From assembly GCA_947846985.1 (NCBI GenBank), contig CANTUZ010000001.1, positions 2,852,001 through 2,916,000 of the forward strand: a stretch of DNA of 64,000 nucleotides. Direction: 5' to 3'. Source of the stretch: Fratercula arctica (taxonomy: Eukaryota; Chordata; Aves; Charadriiformes; Alcidae). The notes under the pieces are model-generated. The model searched no databases and was not told the origin of the DNA. It saw only the letters and a list, made by a program, of their open reading frames with translations. The translations under genes and the position numbers were made by a program. Positions 37,701 through 49,765 of this stretch are shown here, in pieces. The stretch's first letter is position 1; each line of letters begins with the position of its first letter.

Positions 37701-37859
37701 GGACCCAAGTTAGTGTTTGCACCTGCAGTGGTTGGAGTGGTAGAGTGCTGTGGGATTGCAGCCTGAGCTGCATCCTTCTGGGGTGAGTAGCAAGAGAGGA
37801 CCAAGTGCATATGGACATTTTGCATGCGGTTGTTGCATGTCTGCATCCTGGTTTAAAGG
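34749..37859. other. Unique DNA without called genes; two candidate regulatory stretches
   Basis: A 189-codon open frame on the minus strand (36842-36273) has no recognisable domain and overlaps others of similar length, so it was not called. Two repeat-free patches stand out: 35560-35660 (CpG-rich, with an RFX-like site) and 37100-37450 (many homeodomain-like ATTA motifs). Confidence 0.4.
35582..35595. promoter_or_regulatory. RFX X-box-like palindrome
   Basis: cttgccatggaaac differs by one base from the palindromic X-box GTTGCCATGGAAAC. It lies in a local cluster of CpGs (35580-35660), which is unusual for this part of the window, and about 35 bp upstream is aggaagcaagagc. There is no experimental support. 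Confidence 0.35.
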
Positions 37860-38486
37860 GGTGCTTGCAGCCCAGAAACCCCCCCGCAGCCTGGGCTGCA
37901 TCCCCAGCAGCGTGGGCAGCAGGGCGAGGGGGGGGATTCTGCCCCTCTGCTCCGCTCGGGGGAGACCCCCCTGCAGTGCTGCCTCCAGCTCTGGGGCCTC
38001 AGCACAGGAGAGACACGGAGCTGTTGGAGCGGGGCCAGAGGAGGCCCTGGAGATGCTGGGAGGGCTGGAGCCCCTCTGCTGGGAGGACAGGCTGAGAGAG
38101 CTGGGGGGGTTCAGCCTGGAGAAGAGAAGGCTCCGGGGAGACCTTGGAGCCCCTTCCAGTCCCTCAAGGGGCTCCAGAAAAGCTGGGGAGGGACTCTGGA
38201 TCAGGGAGGGGAGGCAGAGGACAAGGGGGAAGGGTTTTAAACTGAAAGAGGGGAGATTTAGATGAGATCTGAGGAAGAAATTCTTGGCTGTGAGGGTGGT
38301 GAGCCCCTGGCGCAGGTTGCCCAGAGAAGCTGTGGCTGCCCCATCCCTGGAGGTGTTCAAGGCCAGGTTGGATGGGGCTTGGAGCAACCTGGTCTGGTGG
38401 GAGGTGTCCCTGCCCAGGGCAGGGGGTTGGAACTGGATGATCTTTAAGGTCCCTTCCAACCCAAACCTTTCTGTGAGTCTATGATT
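37860..38486 (+). mobile_element. CR1 LINE 3' part, sense, GC-rich subfamily
   Basis: It starts near gcttgcagcccagaaacc and ends acctttctgtgagtctatga. It is nearly identical in wording to the 2.5 kb copy through the GC-rich block (cctgggctgcatccccagca). The open frames of 171 and 249 codons on either strand here are relics. Confidence 0.95.
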
Positions 38487-40960
38487 TTTTGTATTTGGAG
38501 AAGAAATTCCTTAAAACTATCTGCAACTCCAGTGCTAGTCCTCCATCTTCCTTCTGGGTCCTGGTTACTCCAAAGAGAGAAAACCTACACAGCCGTTATT
38601 GTTTTCTTTCTTTTTTCTTATTTTTTTCTTTCTCCTCCCACCCTTTTTTTTCCATTTTGTTTGGAGAAAAACTGTGAAGGGGATTTAATTTCTTAAGCAA
38701 AGAAACCTTTTAACTTTCTGAATTAGGTGGGATTTTTTCCTTGCAGAAAATGCTTGCAGTCATCTAAATAGTGATAGTTAATTGCGTGCCCACTACTGAG
38801 GTGTCGCAGAATATCTTAACCTCAAGCTAAAGTCATAATTTTGTGGGTAATTTATTCCACAGCCCCCATCTGGCCAGCAACGGCGATATGGAATATCTGG
38901 CTTTAGGACTTTGGGTATCGCATCAAAATCAGGCATGCTCCTGCGATGCAAAAAACTTGTTTTTTCTTGTTCCACTTCGGGAGACCACTAGTCGCTGGTG
39001 GGTGAACATGGTTTGGACTGGCTCTAGGATGCTACAATGCTACACGCCACCATCCTGCCCTGCACATCTAAGCCGAGCATCTCATGGAGGCAATTTTAGT
39101 GATTTCATTTCAGATGTAGCTAGCTCAGATGTCCCTACCACAGTCCTTCTCTTAACCTTGGCAGGATTTTCCTTGTTTTTTCCTTTAATCAGTCTCTTCC
39201 TAGGGCATTGCCTCTTCTGCCATACAGATTATGACCTACTTCATGGTGCATATGGCTTTTATCCCTTTGTTTATATTGTTGTTTTCCCTCTCCATTTCCT
39301 TCAAGCTCCCTACCTTCTGTCTATATGTTTTTGAGGAGTGTTAAATATAGGATGAGGGAGAAGATTATGGGAAGGGGTGGTAGTTAGGAGGTGAGCTAAA
39401 TGTGAAGGACCATACACACCCTGCTTATGGCTGATAACACTAACGTGGCCTGGGGAAATTAGAAGCATGTTTTTGGAATGGACAGGATGAGACAGGGAGA
39501 TTAAAAAGCTCCTTCCCTGTGACCACTGAGCCAGAGCGACCTGAAATGAGATGGAAGAGCTGAAGGGGAGGCTGGGGTATGTGGCTGCCAGTGCTGGGAC
39601 ACCAGGGAGGACGTTCCCATTCTTCATGGCTCATGAGATTCTCTGCTCCACCAAGGCTCTGCAGAGCTGTAGGCTTTCCATTTCGGTTCCCAGACCTTTC
39701 CTCTGGCAGTGCCTGCAGAAATCAGGAGTGCAGGGTGGCAACAAAGCCACCTCTCTGCTGTTTTTTCTACAGAGGAGGGAGAAACAGAGCCACTCAGTTG
39801 CTGGGATGTCCAAGGATACATGGGAGAAAATATTGCCTCCTCCTTGCATGATGGGCTTGTGTGTAATTTTGTGACTATCTCTACATGGAGGCCAATGGAG
39901 ATTTTTTCAGCCACCAAACCCCTAAATTCCATTTTTTAACACAACTCAGAGTTTACATGGGGTCTTGAATTCTACCAGGACACAAGCACGGGTATCTCAG
40001 CTGTGAAAATGTGTTTAGAGAGCAAACAGGGAGCAGGCCGCAGCCTCCAACATTGATTTCATCCACAAGTTCATAAATGCTTAGGCCACAGGTACAAATT
40101 GGTCTCAGTTTTACTGAGATGAGGCAGATAAACGGCTGGACCAGTGTAGTGGTCTCAAATACATCCAGGAATCCTGAAGCATCTAGCGGGGGAACCCCGC
40201 TGAGGAAGAGATGTTTGTGAGCAGCTGTTTGGTACCAGGGGTATGTTGAGGAACAACAGATGGATTGACAGATGGCAAAACAGACCGCTGACAGAATGTT
40301 TTCAGCGCTGCTTGCTTCTACTTTGTCTATTATTCTTTTTGTTGTTATTGTATTTATTCTGGAGAAGAAGAGGACCTCTCCTCAGATATGGGTTCTTTCT
40401 CTGCTAGCAAATTAGAGTTAAAAGCGAGGGAGGCTCTGGCTGCTCATGCCAGTGCTTGGTCTTGCTGCAGTAGAGGTGAAGATGCTGCTAAGAGGTATCT
40501 GAAGAATGATTTTCTGGAGATGCTGGCCTTGGAGAGAGAGGAATATGATGAGGGGGGACTAAATGCACAAGAGCAAGTCTGCTGCTGGCTTCCTGGCTCC
40601 TCCAGGGCAGGGAGTTTGTGATCATCAGACCATCACCCTCATGGGATCACAGGGCTGGAAGGGACCTCAGAAGAACATCTAGTCCATCCTGGGAAGGTGA
40701 ACACTGTGGCCAGCTGTATGGTTTCACAGTACTGTAACAGTGCCTGGAACAGTTTTGTGTAGGAGATGACAGCACTGATTGTCTAGAGGTGAAATTCATC
40801 TGGGCTTGCTGGTCTTTGGAAATGAATACGATGATATCCCACCCTCCAAAGCACTTGATTGCCCCCATGTGCTTGGCAAATTAATGCACGTTCTGGAATG
40901 CTGCTTTTTTTCATCATTGCACACCAGCCCTGACATACATTAAAAATTGTTCTGACAAAA
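38487..40960. other. Unique DNA without genes
   Basis: No supported coding. A pyrimidine-rich stretch lies at 38600-38660. A possible 50-bp CR1 tail lies at 40640-40690 (listed separately). The open frame 38843-39334 (163 codons) has no domain I recognise. Confidence 0.45.
40640..40692 (-). mobile_element. Possible diverged CR1 tail fragment
   Basis: gggatcacagggctggaagg followed by gacctcagaagaacatctag resembles the inverted CR1 terminus with several changes. It is too short for a firm call. Confidence 0.5.
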
Positions 40961-41257
40961 ATCATGGAATGCGTGTTGGGTTGGAAGGGACCTTTAAAGG
41001 CCATCTAGTCCAACCCCCCTGCAGTCAGCAGGGACATCTTCAACTAGATCAGGTTGCTCAGAGCCTCATCCAGCCTGGCCTTGAATGTCTCCAGGGATGG
41101 GGCCTCCACCACCTCCCTGGGCAACCTGGGCCAGTGTCTCACCACCCTCAGTGTAAAGAACTTCTTCCTCATGTCTAATCTAAACCTGCCCTGCTCTAGT
41201 TTAAAATCATTGTCCCTCATCCTGTTGCTACATACCCTTGCAAACAGTCCCTCCATT
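40961..41257 (-). mobile_element. CR1 LINE 3' part
   Basis: Inverted CR1 from atcatggaatgcgtgttggg through ggccatctagtccaaccccc to ccttgcaaacagtccctcca, about 300 bp, 5'-truncated. Confidence 0.94.
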
Positions 41258-42489
41258 ATTATGCCTTATTGGGGGATATCTTTGTAGTATAAAGAAAAGG
41301 AACAACAGAGTTTCACAATCCTAGGAAGACAAACAATCCTACCTGCAAGGCTGGGCAGGGAGCTCAACATAGAAGATAATGATGGGGTGTTGTGGAATTC
41401 ATTTTGAAGCAAAACTACACCACATAAAAGTGAAGAGCTCTCACCTGGCAATGACATCCACTGGAAGAGAGCTTATGAATGCTGAGGTCCAAGTGATTTT
41501 TTAAATCCCCTTAGTTCCATGTGCAAAATAAGAGAAAAAGCAATAAGCAAGGGGCGCAAAATCACCAGTTTTGTGAAGCTGTGAGAAAGACATACCCATG
41601 CAAGCTCACAGAGCTGGTAAGAAACCATCAGCAGAGTTTATGAAATTAGTGTTAATATTCTTTCCCTTTTGTCATGGGAACAGACGGTGAAGATGAATTG
41701 CTGATTGGAAGCTGATGACTGTCTAGGGATGAGGGATGTTAACTCACTTGCTTACATTTAATTTAGGTAAATAGAGGGCAGTCACAGCTGGTATCAAACT
41801 GTGTGTGGTGTTCACCTGCACATGCCTGTACCTGCAGCCAGTGTTTCTGCAGGGCTGATGATTTCCAGAGAAATATTATGATTTAAATTAGCTGCATTGA
41901 AAATTGTAGTAAAGAAGTGCTCCTTGAGAGAAGTTGTGCAGATGCTAAAAAGCTAGTATTGCACAGTCTAGAAACAGGATCATTCTTTGTTAAAAGAAAC
42001 CGTATAAAATGGGAGAAAATGGGGATGGAGAAGAGCTGACATAAATAGTAACTGAAATACTGTAGAAAATTGGTGAAGGAAGCTAAAGGTTTTTGTATGA
42101 AAATCAGGAAATGAAAAAGCCGGGGAAAAGATGAAGAAAGTATTTCATTTATGAAGAAAAAAAGGCAACTTTTAGTAGAGATTGAGATTCCTTGTACTAT
42201 GACACTAATGATCAGCTGCTGGAAATCTGTGAAAATCAGCCCTTGCCCAGGCAGAACTGCATCGTTGCCTGCTCAGCTTTTAAGGCGTCACTCCCAAGCA
42301 ATGGCAAAATGGTCAAAAGGGCTGAAATTGCACACACACAAAAGTGTAAAATTACTGCATCGCCGTTACACACATTGTCTTAAGACTGAACCTAGTGCTC
42401 CACCCAGCCTCTGTGTGACCTGGACTCAACCACTGGCCCCTTCCACCATTTCTGGAGGGGCAATAGAGAGTTATAGAGCTCATACTGGG
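41258..42489. other. Unique AT-rich DNA without genes
   Basis: Nothing recognised. A 121-codon frame at 42151-42516 lacks any domain. Confidence 0.45.
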
Positions 42490-42746
42490 AAAATGCTTCA
42501 AGCTGGAAGAGGGTAGATTTAGATGAGATATTGAGAAGAAATTCTTTGCTGTGAGGGTGGTGAGCCCCTGGCCCAGGTTGCCCAGAGAAGCTGTGGCTGC
42601 CCCATCCCTGGAGGTGTTCAAGGCCAGGTTGGACGGGGCTTGGAGCATCCTGGTCTAGTGGGAGATGTCCCTGCCCAGGGCAGGGGGGTAGAACTGGATG
42701 GTCTTTAAGGTCCCTTCCAACCCAAACCATTCCATGATTCTATGAA
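42490..42746 (+). mobile_element. CR1 LINE 3' terminus, sense
   Basis: It runs from atgcttcaagctggaagagg to accattccatgattctatga, about 255 bp, in the GC-rich subfamily style (gtgggagatgtccctgccca). Confidence 0.94.
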
Positions 42747-45188
42747 ATGACTCACACCTGAGCTCGTAGTCCTTTGCAGAGGGACTAAAGCAGTTATTGT
42801 GCCCCAGAAAGAACTGCACGTACGTCCAGCCTTGGGGAAGTGGATATTATATGGAAGGGATGCACATGCTGATGAATCATGGAGAGAACGTGCCTGCCCC
42901 TTACACAGGTACATCCATGCACACACACACGCGTGGTTTTCTTCCAACCGAGCAGAGCCCGGGTAGGGTATCTGGCTACACTTTGGCATGGGGCAGCCAG
43001 TTTTACAGCACCCATCCAAGCTCTGCTATTTGCTTAAATACCAGGTTCCACACTGCTCAAATTATAACAAGGCAAGATTAGAGAGGGCTGGACTAGATAC
43101 CCCACCCAAGACATGCCCTGCAGCCAGCTTCACTTTTTGCAGTGTGAAGATGCGGAGCGTTACAGATGTTTAGGGCTCATAAAACAGGGTTTGAATACGA
43201 GCCACTGACCCCTGGGCCAAAACAAGCTCATTTTGCCAGCTGAGACATCCTGGCTGCCCAGCTGCAATAGCTACAGCTTAAATTGCTAAAGCCACCAAGG
43301 TAAATTGTCTGATTAAGGACGGAAGAATTTATTAGAGGGCAGGGCTTTCTGTTTGCCTCCCCATCTCGGATGGAGCTGGGATGCTGTAATGGGAATGAAT
43401 TGCAACTTGGTTTTGCAGCCAATCATGGGTTTAGGGATGGGAGAACATCTGTCTGTTCTCCCTCTGACACTCGTCTCCCTCCAGCCTCTGACAGATGCTC
43501 TGATTTATAAATTGACTCACTGCTGCTGACAGGACCCAATCCCATCCCGAAGAGCTGTGACAAAGGAGGACAATTAGGCAGTTATGCCAGCACAAATGAC
43601 CAAATACTTGAGCAGCTGAGACAATCTGAACAGATTTGTATTAGGGAATGGAAATGGAAAGGCCATATGGTCCACAATCAAAACAGACGACTCGTTATAT
43701 GAATTTTCACTCTGAATGGGCAGGGACACTCATGGCTGTGTCTCTAAAGAGAAAAATCGTGTAAATATAGGCTCTTTGGGGAAGTAATCAAACAGAATGA
43801 TCCAGTTTTACCCTGCTTTTCTAGCTGGTGGGTATTTGCAGGGCATGTGTTGGCATTCCCTTTTCATTTGCGGCGTGGCGTGATGCTTGCAAGATGCTGG
43901 ATGCACAAGCTGGTCACAATCAGCTCCCACCAACTTGGGGCTGCCCAGAGGGCCAGGCTCGCTTTTGGGTATTCCTGCTCTGCTGCTGTGGGCAAATCCT
44001 GCAGCACTTTGTCTTGTAATTAATATATTTCCTCCAGAAAGGTTTGGTTATGAGATTCTTGGTTTTCACTAAGCCTCTGCTGGGTCGAAGCTTCCCCTCT
44101 GCCTTCTGTTGCGGTGTCGGGAGAAGCAATTCAAAGACCGAATTTTACTCTTCTTCAAAGGGGAGGGGAAACCCTGGCTATGAAAGCAATGACCATTTCG
44201 GTCATTAAAGCTGCAAGTGATCAGCTTGCAAAAGGCCTGGTGAAGATGTCAGCTGTGTTTAATAGCATTCGGACATGATTTATGGCTCTGTTCTGAGACA
44301 TCAGCAACAAAATTACCCCCAGAAATAACCAGTTCTAACCAGAAATGGCTCAGGTGGTAAAGCGCAGGCTCTGCGGCACTGATCCAGTGTTGAGCTGTTG
44401 TTCATGGACCACTAATGAGCTATAAAGCCAGAAGAAGGTGTTTCACAGAGCACAAACCAGGTGTACTGTGCACTAATACAGCCCCATTGCTGAAGGACTA
44501 GAGACATCATCAAGGGCTGGTCCTGACTACCATCAGTACCTGGAAGCTGGTGTGCAATTGTACCAATTATCTTTATGATTGATTTTTTAAATTATTTTTT
44601 TTTATAGTCAGCACTGGAAAACTGTGGTTCTCTAGAGCAATAAACTTATTTCTGGCGAAGTAGAATATTCTGCTTATCCCCCCAACATGCATACACGTTC
44701 CTTCATTGATTGCCAAAGAGCAAATACAAAGTGCAGTGTGTTTTCAAATTGCTTGGATGCTCTTTAGGCTGAAAAATGTCTGGGAAATCTCTAATGCCCT
44801 GCCCGTACTTGCCCTTTTGATGAAGCACTTTCATCCACCCAGCTTGAGTGTCAGGAGCAGGAGTTGAGAGAAGGGTCAACAGGGGAGATGTGGAGTCAAT
44901 CCAAGGGTTGTCATATCCAGAGGGGAATGAGCCATGCACATGGGATCAGAGGGGAGTGGGACATGGCCTTCAAAGATGGCATCTTGGGAGGATTTTTCCC
45001 ACTGAGCAAAATGTCTGATGCAAATCTTGCAGTTTTGCCCCAAATTTAGCCAGTCTCATGCGGATTCAGGTAGCTTTTCCCTGTGCAGACCAGAGATTTT
45101 AGTTGCAAGGGTTTAGGCGCACGGTGAAATCTCTGCATGCAAGGAAGGGAGAAGAAAGCAGCTCAAGAGATGGTGGTTGGGGCTGTAA
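42747..45188. other. Unique DNA without genes
   Basis: No coding. 43480-43660 is repeat-free and has the look of a conserved element (tgatttataaattgactcac). A tRNA A-box-like word at 44345-44360 has no matching B-box. Confidence 0.45.
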
Positions 45189-45702
45189 GGCAGTGTCATG
45201 GTTTCAGCTGGGATGGAGTTAACTGTCTTACTAGCAGCTGGTGGTATAGTATTATGCCTTGGATTTGGGATGAACATAGTGTTGGTAAAACACTGGTGTT
45301 TTCAGTTGTTGCTAAGCTCTCAAGGCCTGTTCCGCTCCTCACGCTACCCTGACAGTGAGTAGGCTGGGAGGGCACAAGAAGTTGGGAGGAGACACAGCTG
45401 GGACAGCTGACCCCAACTGGCCAAATGGATATTCCATACCATACAACATCATGCTCGGTATATAAAGTTGGGGGAAGAAGAAGGAAAGGGGGTGACTGTC
45501 AGAGTGATGGCATTTGTCTTCCCAAGTAACCATTGCGCATGATGGAGCCCTGCATTCCTGGAGATGGCTGAACACCTGCCTGCAATGGGAAGGAGTGAAT
45601 GAATTCCCTGTTTTGCTTTGCCTGTTAAACTGGCTTTATCTCAACCCATGAGTTTTTCTCTCACTTTTACTCTTCTGATTCTCTCCCCCATCCAAACTTG
45701 GT

Positions 45703-45728
45703 GGGGGGGGGGGGGGGGGGGGGGGGGG
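45703..45728 (+). repeat. Poly-G tract (26 bp) inside the LTR
   Basis: Twenty-six consecutive G, apparently an expansion of the G-rich run usual in this LTR type. The length may be unreliable in the assembly. Confidence 0.9.
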
Positions 45729-45754
45729 AAGTGGGTGGTCAAGTAGCTGTGTGG

Positions 45755-46068
45755 TCATAGAATCATAGAATCATTATGATTGGAAGGGACCTTTCAGATC
45801 ATCGAGTCCAACCATCAACCCAACACTCCCAAACCCACCACTAACCCGTGTCCCTCAGCACCACGTCTGCCCGGCTTTTAAATCCCTCCAGGGATGGTGA
45901 CTCCACCACTGCCCTGGGCAGCCTCTTCCAGCGCTTGACATCCCTTTTGGGGAAGAAATTTTTCCTCATGTCCACACTAAACCTCCCCGGGTATAACTTC
46001 AGGCCATTTTTTCTTGTCCTATTCACTGTTCCTTGGGAGAAGAGACCGAACCCCACCTCTCTACTACC
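45755..46068 (-). mobile_element. CR1 nested in the solo LTR
   Basis: Inverted CR1 tail (tcatagaatcatagaatc) followed by the subfamily phrase cagcaccacgtctgcccggc, ending about gaagagaccgaacccc. It is the same subfamily as the KLHL35 intron 2 copy. LTR sequence resumes at cagctgctggttgggg, so the CR1 landed after the LTR. Confidence 0.93.
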
Positions 46069-46105
46069 TCCCAGCTGCTGGTTGGGGTTAAACCATGACA
46101 GGCAG

Positions 46106-47951
46106 TAAAAATGCATCTTTCTCCTTACCTTTTCCCCAGAAACAGGTAAACCACTCTGGCTGACACTCTCACAGCAAAAATAAAGATGATGAAAGGTCCT
46201 GAAAATCTCAGCTAAAGATTTAAAGGCAATAAATGAAAAGTGTCTTTGGAAGGGAACACCAGAGAGTTCTCACAGCACTAAATCTAGGTGGGTGCATGAA
46301 AACACTGTGGGGTCAAGGAGGACCACATTTTGCATATGCCAATGCCTGAAGACCCTGTTGTTTTCATTCAAGCTTTTCTTTAAGCAAAGAAGGAGAAGAA
46401 AAATCTAGTGGCTGCAGAAAACCTTGCTAATGGAAATATGCAATAACCATAACTTGAACTTGGCTTTCTTGTAGGCATAAAGTAATTTCCACATAATATC
46501 AGGAAAATATATGGCCTTTCTTGAGGTAGCAGAAGCACCATATAAATCAAGTTTTTAATTGAGTTCAAGACATTTGCCAGCATTTCAGATTTGATTTTTC
46601 TGCTGGACTGGAGTCAGATTGAAAACAGTGATGCAGGGAAACAGAAAGAAAACCTGAAAACAAAACCAGGCAGATATTAGACCAGAAATATTCATTAGTG
46701 AATCATAGCAATAAAAAGGAAATGAATCATAACCTTAATGCCCTAAGAAGCAGCCTAGCCAGAGCACAGTTTAATCAGAATCTTCAAGAAACAAATCTTT
46801 GATTTATAGATGTGGGTTTTTTTCCTCAAAGTGTCCATTTTAATAAATGGGTTAAATATGACTAACTCTGAGCTTGTTGTTGTAAATGAGTTGAGAAATG
46901 CCCAGGAGCCAGGTATGTGGTCACGCAACATCCACTCCATCCCTTAGGGCTGGCCCTAAGCACCTCTGGAGCGTCCTGGGAAAAGGTTTTTCCTAACTGT
47001 CCCAGATGTTCTGCTTGCAGCTGGCTCATAGATGCCCTAGAGGCATGTGGAGGGTCTCCAGAATGGCCTCAGATCCTTCACCCTGAGCACCTACTGTGAG
47101 TAAAAAGACGTTTCCTAGAGCAAAGGACCAGCCTGGACATCTCTGGGCATAGATGTGGTCCTGTCCTAACAGCAGACCTTGGTTGTGATTCTTCTCACCC
47201 AGCCTCAAACACCAAGAAAGCAGAGGTCTCCCTTGAGCTGGTCATCCCAGAGCTGACAAACCCCAATTATTTGGGATGTCAGGATCTTACCACTCTCTTA
47301 CCTTTCTAATATCGTAACTTCACTCCAATATGCCCTTCACCCCACAGACATAACACTGAATGTCTGCACAGGAGCTGGAGCACTGGGTATTATTTCTCTC
47401 AATATGTCACTCAACAGAGTGACAGCTCTTCAAATTCCCGTTTCATACATGGGGAAACTGAGGCAGACACTCAGGTGACTTCCCCAAAATTACAAAGGGA
47501 GTCAGCCCTTTCACAGAGACTTACAAAATCGCAGTTAAACCATGAAGCTTGCTCAGCGTTTGCTGAGCAGCCCCTGGAGTAGAAAGTCCCCTTTTTTCCT
47601 CAATGAAAACCATAAAGATTGAGTCAAAGCCAAGAGCACCTAGCAGCCAGCAAATCTGTGACAGCTTGTGCTGAACACCCTAAATGTCTTCGTATGAAAG
47701 GCTTTGTGCCTTCCGCAAAACCCATCTTCATTCTCATTTCCCAGACTCGGAATGCCAGTGTGAGGCTGTGTCCCTCTGCAGCCGGAGGCTCCATCTTGGC
47801 ATGGACACACAGCAGACGGGAAGAAACTGTAACCCGCTCCCTGATGAACTTGTGTTTGGAGCAGACTGTGAGACAAACCACTTCTTCCTTGCCTGGTGCT
47901 CCCATCTTCCAGAGTCAGACATAAAGAAAGGAAGCCTCACTGATCCCTTAG
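46106..47951. other. Unique DNA without genes; one MIR remnant
   Basis: No coding supported. The frames near 47619-47956 have no recognised domain. Confidence 0.45.
47425..47530 (+). repeat. MIR SINE remnant
   Basis: catggggaaactgaggcaga, then caggtgacttccccaaaatt and acaaagggagtcagccc, follows the MIR core order (gaggaaactgaggc ... gtgacttgcccaaggtcac). Confidence 0.6.
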
Positions 47952-48930
47952 TGTGATGGCGTGGTCCCCTCCCCAGGCGCCAACCTGACCTTTATCTCCC
48001 ATAACTCTGCCTAAGCGATAACCATCCATGGTGGTTACAATGGGTGCATGTAGTCGTGATGGCTGCACCGGGCTCAACGTGGCTTTGGTGAGACAGATAA
48101 CAACAAAATAGGCAAGGGTTAAACTTAAGCAATGCTGGTACTGTGATCAATATGCAAATATGACTATAAGTCAATCATCTTACCCCCATAAACAGTGAAC
48201 AGCCCAAGAGCCCTTTGAGCTCTCCTGAACGGCAGTGGGCTGCACGCCAGGATCTCCCCTTGAGCAGGGACGCCCGCTCAAAGTTACTTTTACTTCTCGA
48301 AATTGAGACATTCCTTGCCACAACAGATCCTCGGTAAGTGACTAATAGCTCAACTTCAAAATCTTAGGTAAGTGATACAAAGGATTGATTGCTCATAAAG
48401 AATCCTTTAGTTATAAACCGTTGAACAAGTCTGGGACTAGGATTGGATCCAGCTGCACCCAGACCCCTCTCTGAGAAGGAGTTTAGAAAATCAGGGGGTC
48501 CTTTGCGAACCTCGTGACTCAATTGGAGGGTCTCCCTGACAGTTTGTCTGACTCTGTCCTCTGTGCAGTGAATCACAGAATCACAGAATGGTTTGGGTTG
48601 GAAGGAACCTTAAAGACCATCCAGTTCCAACCCCCTGCCCTGGGCAGGGACACCTCCCACCAGACCAGGTTGCTCAAAACTTCATCCAACCTGGCCTTGA
48701 ACACCTCCAGGGATGGGGCAGCCACAGCTTCTCTGGGCAACCTGGGCCAGTGCCTCACCACCCTCATGGTAAGGAATTTCTTCCTAAATAAATAAATGTG
48801 TGCCTTGCCATCTTGAATCTTGTTAAACACTGTCGCATTTACCATCAAACTTTGTTAAATCTTTGGTTTTTATCAACAGATGCGTTGCTGCTTCTCTCTA
48901 CGAGTGAAGCGCATGGCTCCATTCGTGACA
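47952..48930. mobile_element. Solo LTR with nested CR1
   Basis: The boundaries are TGTGATGG at 47952 and TTCGTGACA ending at 48930. The flanks are CTTAG (47947-47951) and CTTGG (48931-48935), a 5-bp duplication with one mismatch. The interior is unlike any host gene and includes acagatcctcggtaagtg and aataaataaatgtgtgcctt near a poly(A)-like region. A CR1 interrupts it at 48571-48786; without it the LTR is about 760 bp. The family name is not certain; an ERVL-like type is inferred from the 5-bp duplication. Confidence 0.7.
48571..48786 (-). mobile_element. CR1 nested in the second solo LTR
   Basis: Inverted CR1 from aatcacagaatcacagaatg to ggtaaggaatttcttcctaa, about 215 bp. LTR sequence resumes at ataaataaatgtgtgcc. 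Confidence 0.94.
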
Positions 48931-49592
48931 CTTGGTCTTTAAACAGTTTCCTAGTCTTTAAAGATGTAGGCAGCTGGAGGAGATTTTTGGTGTAGGATGC
49001 TGGGCAGCTGCTGTGCCCCAAGGCTGGGGCTGCAGGTCTGCAGAGGGGTTTTCCTCTACCTTCTCCTCCTCCATGCCCTCCCCAGAATGTGCAGGTATTC
49101 AACGGGATGAAGACGTCTGTCCCACTCACTCACTCACCGGGCATGGTGCATCCCCTGGGGTGGCTCCTCTCTGTACCTACCCGCCCACAGCAAAACCCTA
49201 AGCACAAGGTGTGCGGTGGCACGGCGATAGCTGGGATTTGGCCTCAGCGTCTTCCCTCCCCACCCCGTCAGCATCCCAGGGGACGACACATCGATTCAGA
49301 GAGGTGCTGGCTGTGGGTCGAGCAGTTCAGCGCAGCAAGGTTAAGGTTGACGGTTTCAACCTGTGCTGGGTGATACATGATGGTGTCAGACCCGCCAGTG
49401 GAGAGAGAGAGAGAGACTGAGAAAATGGGGATGGATGGATGACTCTTACCAGGCTCTGTTTTTATTCCCTGCTGCTGCCTGTTCCTGGACAACTCGTTGT
49501 TGCTGTATTTCAATTTGAAAGATGTTTTTTAAAATCACTGGGAAGGGGCTAAATTGGCTTGCTTTGTTTTGTTTCAAACAGAAGATACTAGA

Positions 49593-49632
49593 ATTGTTTA
49601 ATTTTTATTGTTTAATTTTTATTGTTTAATTT
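49593..49632 (+). repeat. Tandem repeat of a 14-bp unit
   Basis: The unit tgtttaatttttat is repeated almost three times without change. Confidence 0.85.
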
Positions 49633-49699
49633 ACCTGGCTCTCTGCAATTATTATCTGCTTTCCAGAACATGGCTGTGTTGCTAATGAGTGTCGAGACC

Positions 49700-49765
49700 A
49701 TCATTTTGCTGATGGGGAAACAGAGTCATGGACAGGGACTGTGAGATTCCCCAGGGCACAGGGGA
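49700..49765 (+). repeat. MIR-like SINE core
   Basis: catcattttgctgatgggg followed by aaacagagtcatggacaggg and ttccccagggcacag resembles the MIR core (cattttacagatggggaaactgag). Confidence 0.4.

Larger units (their letters stand above)
45194..46100. mobile_element. Solo ERVL-like LTR with nested CR1
   Basis: The ends are a perfect 11-bp inverted repeat: TGTCATGGTTT at 45194 and AAACCATGACA ending at 46100. The flanks are identical 5-bp duplications, GGCAG at 45189-45193 and 46101-46105, typical of ERVL-class integration. The body contains the avian LTR phrases gttttcagttgttgctaag and ctcaacccatgagtttttct. A G26 tract (45703-45728) precedes the nested CR1 at about 45755-46068. Without the CR1 the LTR is about 590 bp. 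No internal viral genes remain, so it is a recombined solo LTR. The orientation from the text (attaaactgg-type poly(A) region near 45625) appears to be plus. Confidence 0.9.

Noticed and set aside
37710..38459. 249-codon minus-strand and 171-codon plus-strand frames
   Set aside because: Both lie on the GC-rich CR1 copy; high GC removes stop codons on both strands.
44341..44420. tRNA-like A-box (tggctcaggtggtaaagcg)
   Set aside because: No matching B-box (GGTTCGANTCC) at the proper spacing and no cloverleaf pairing seen.
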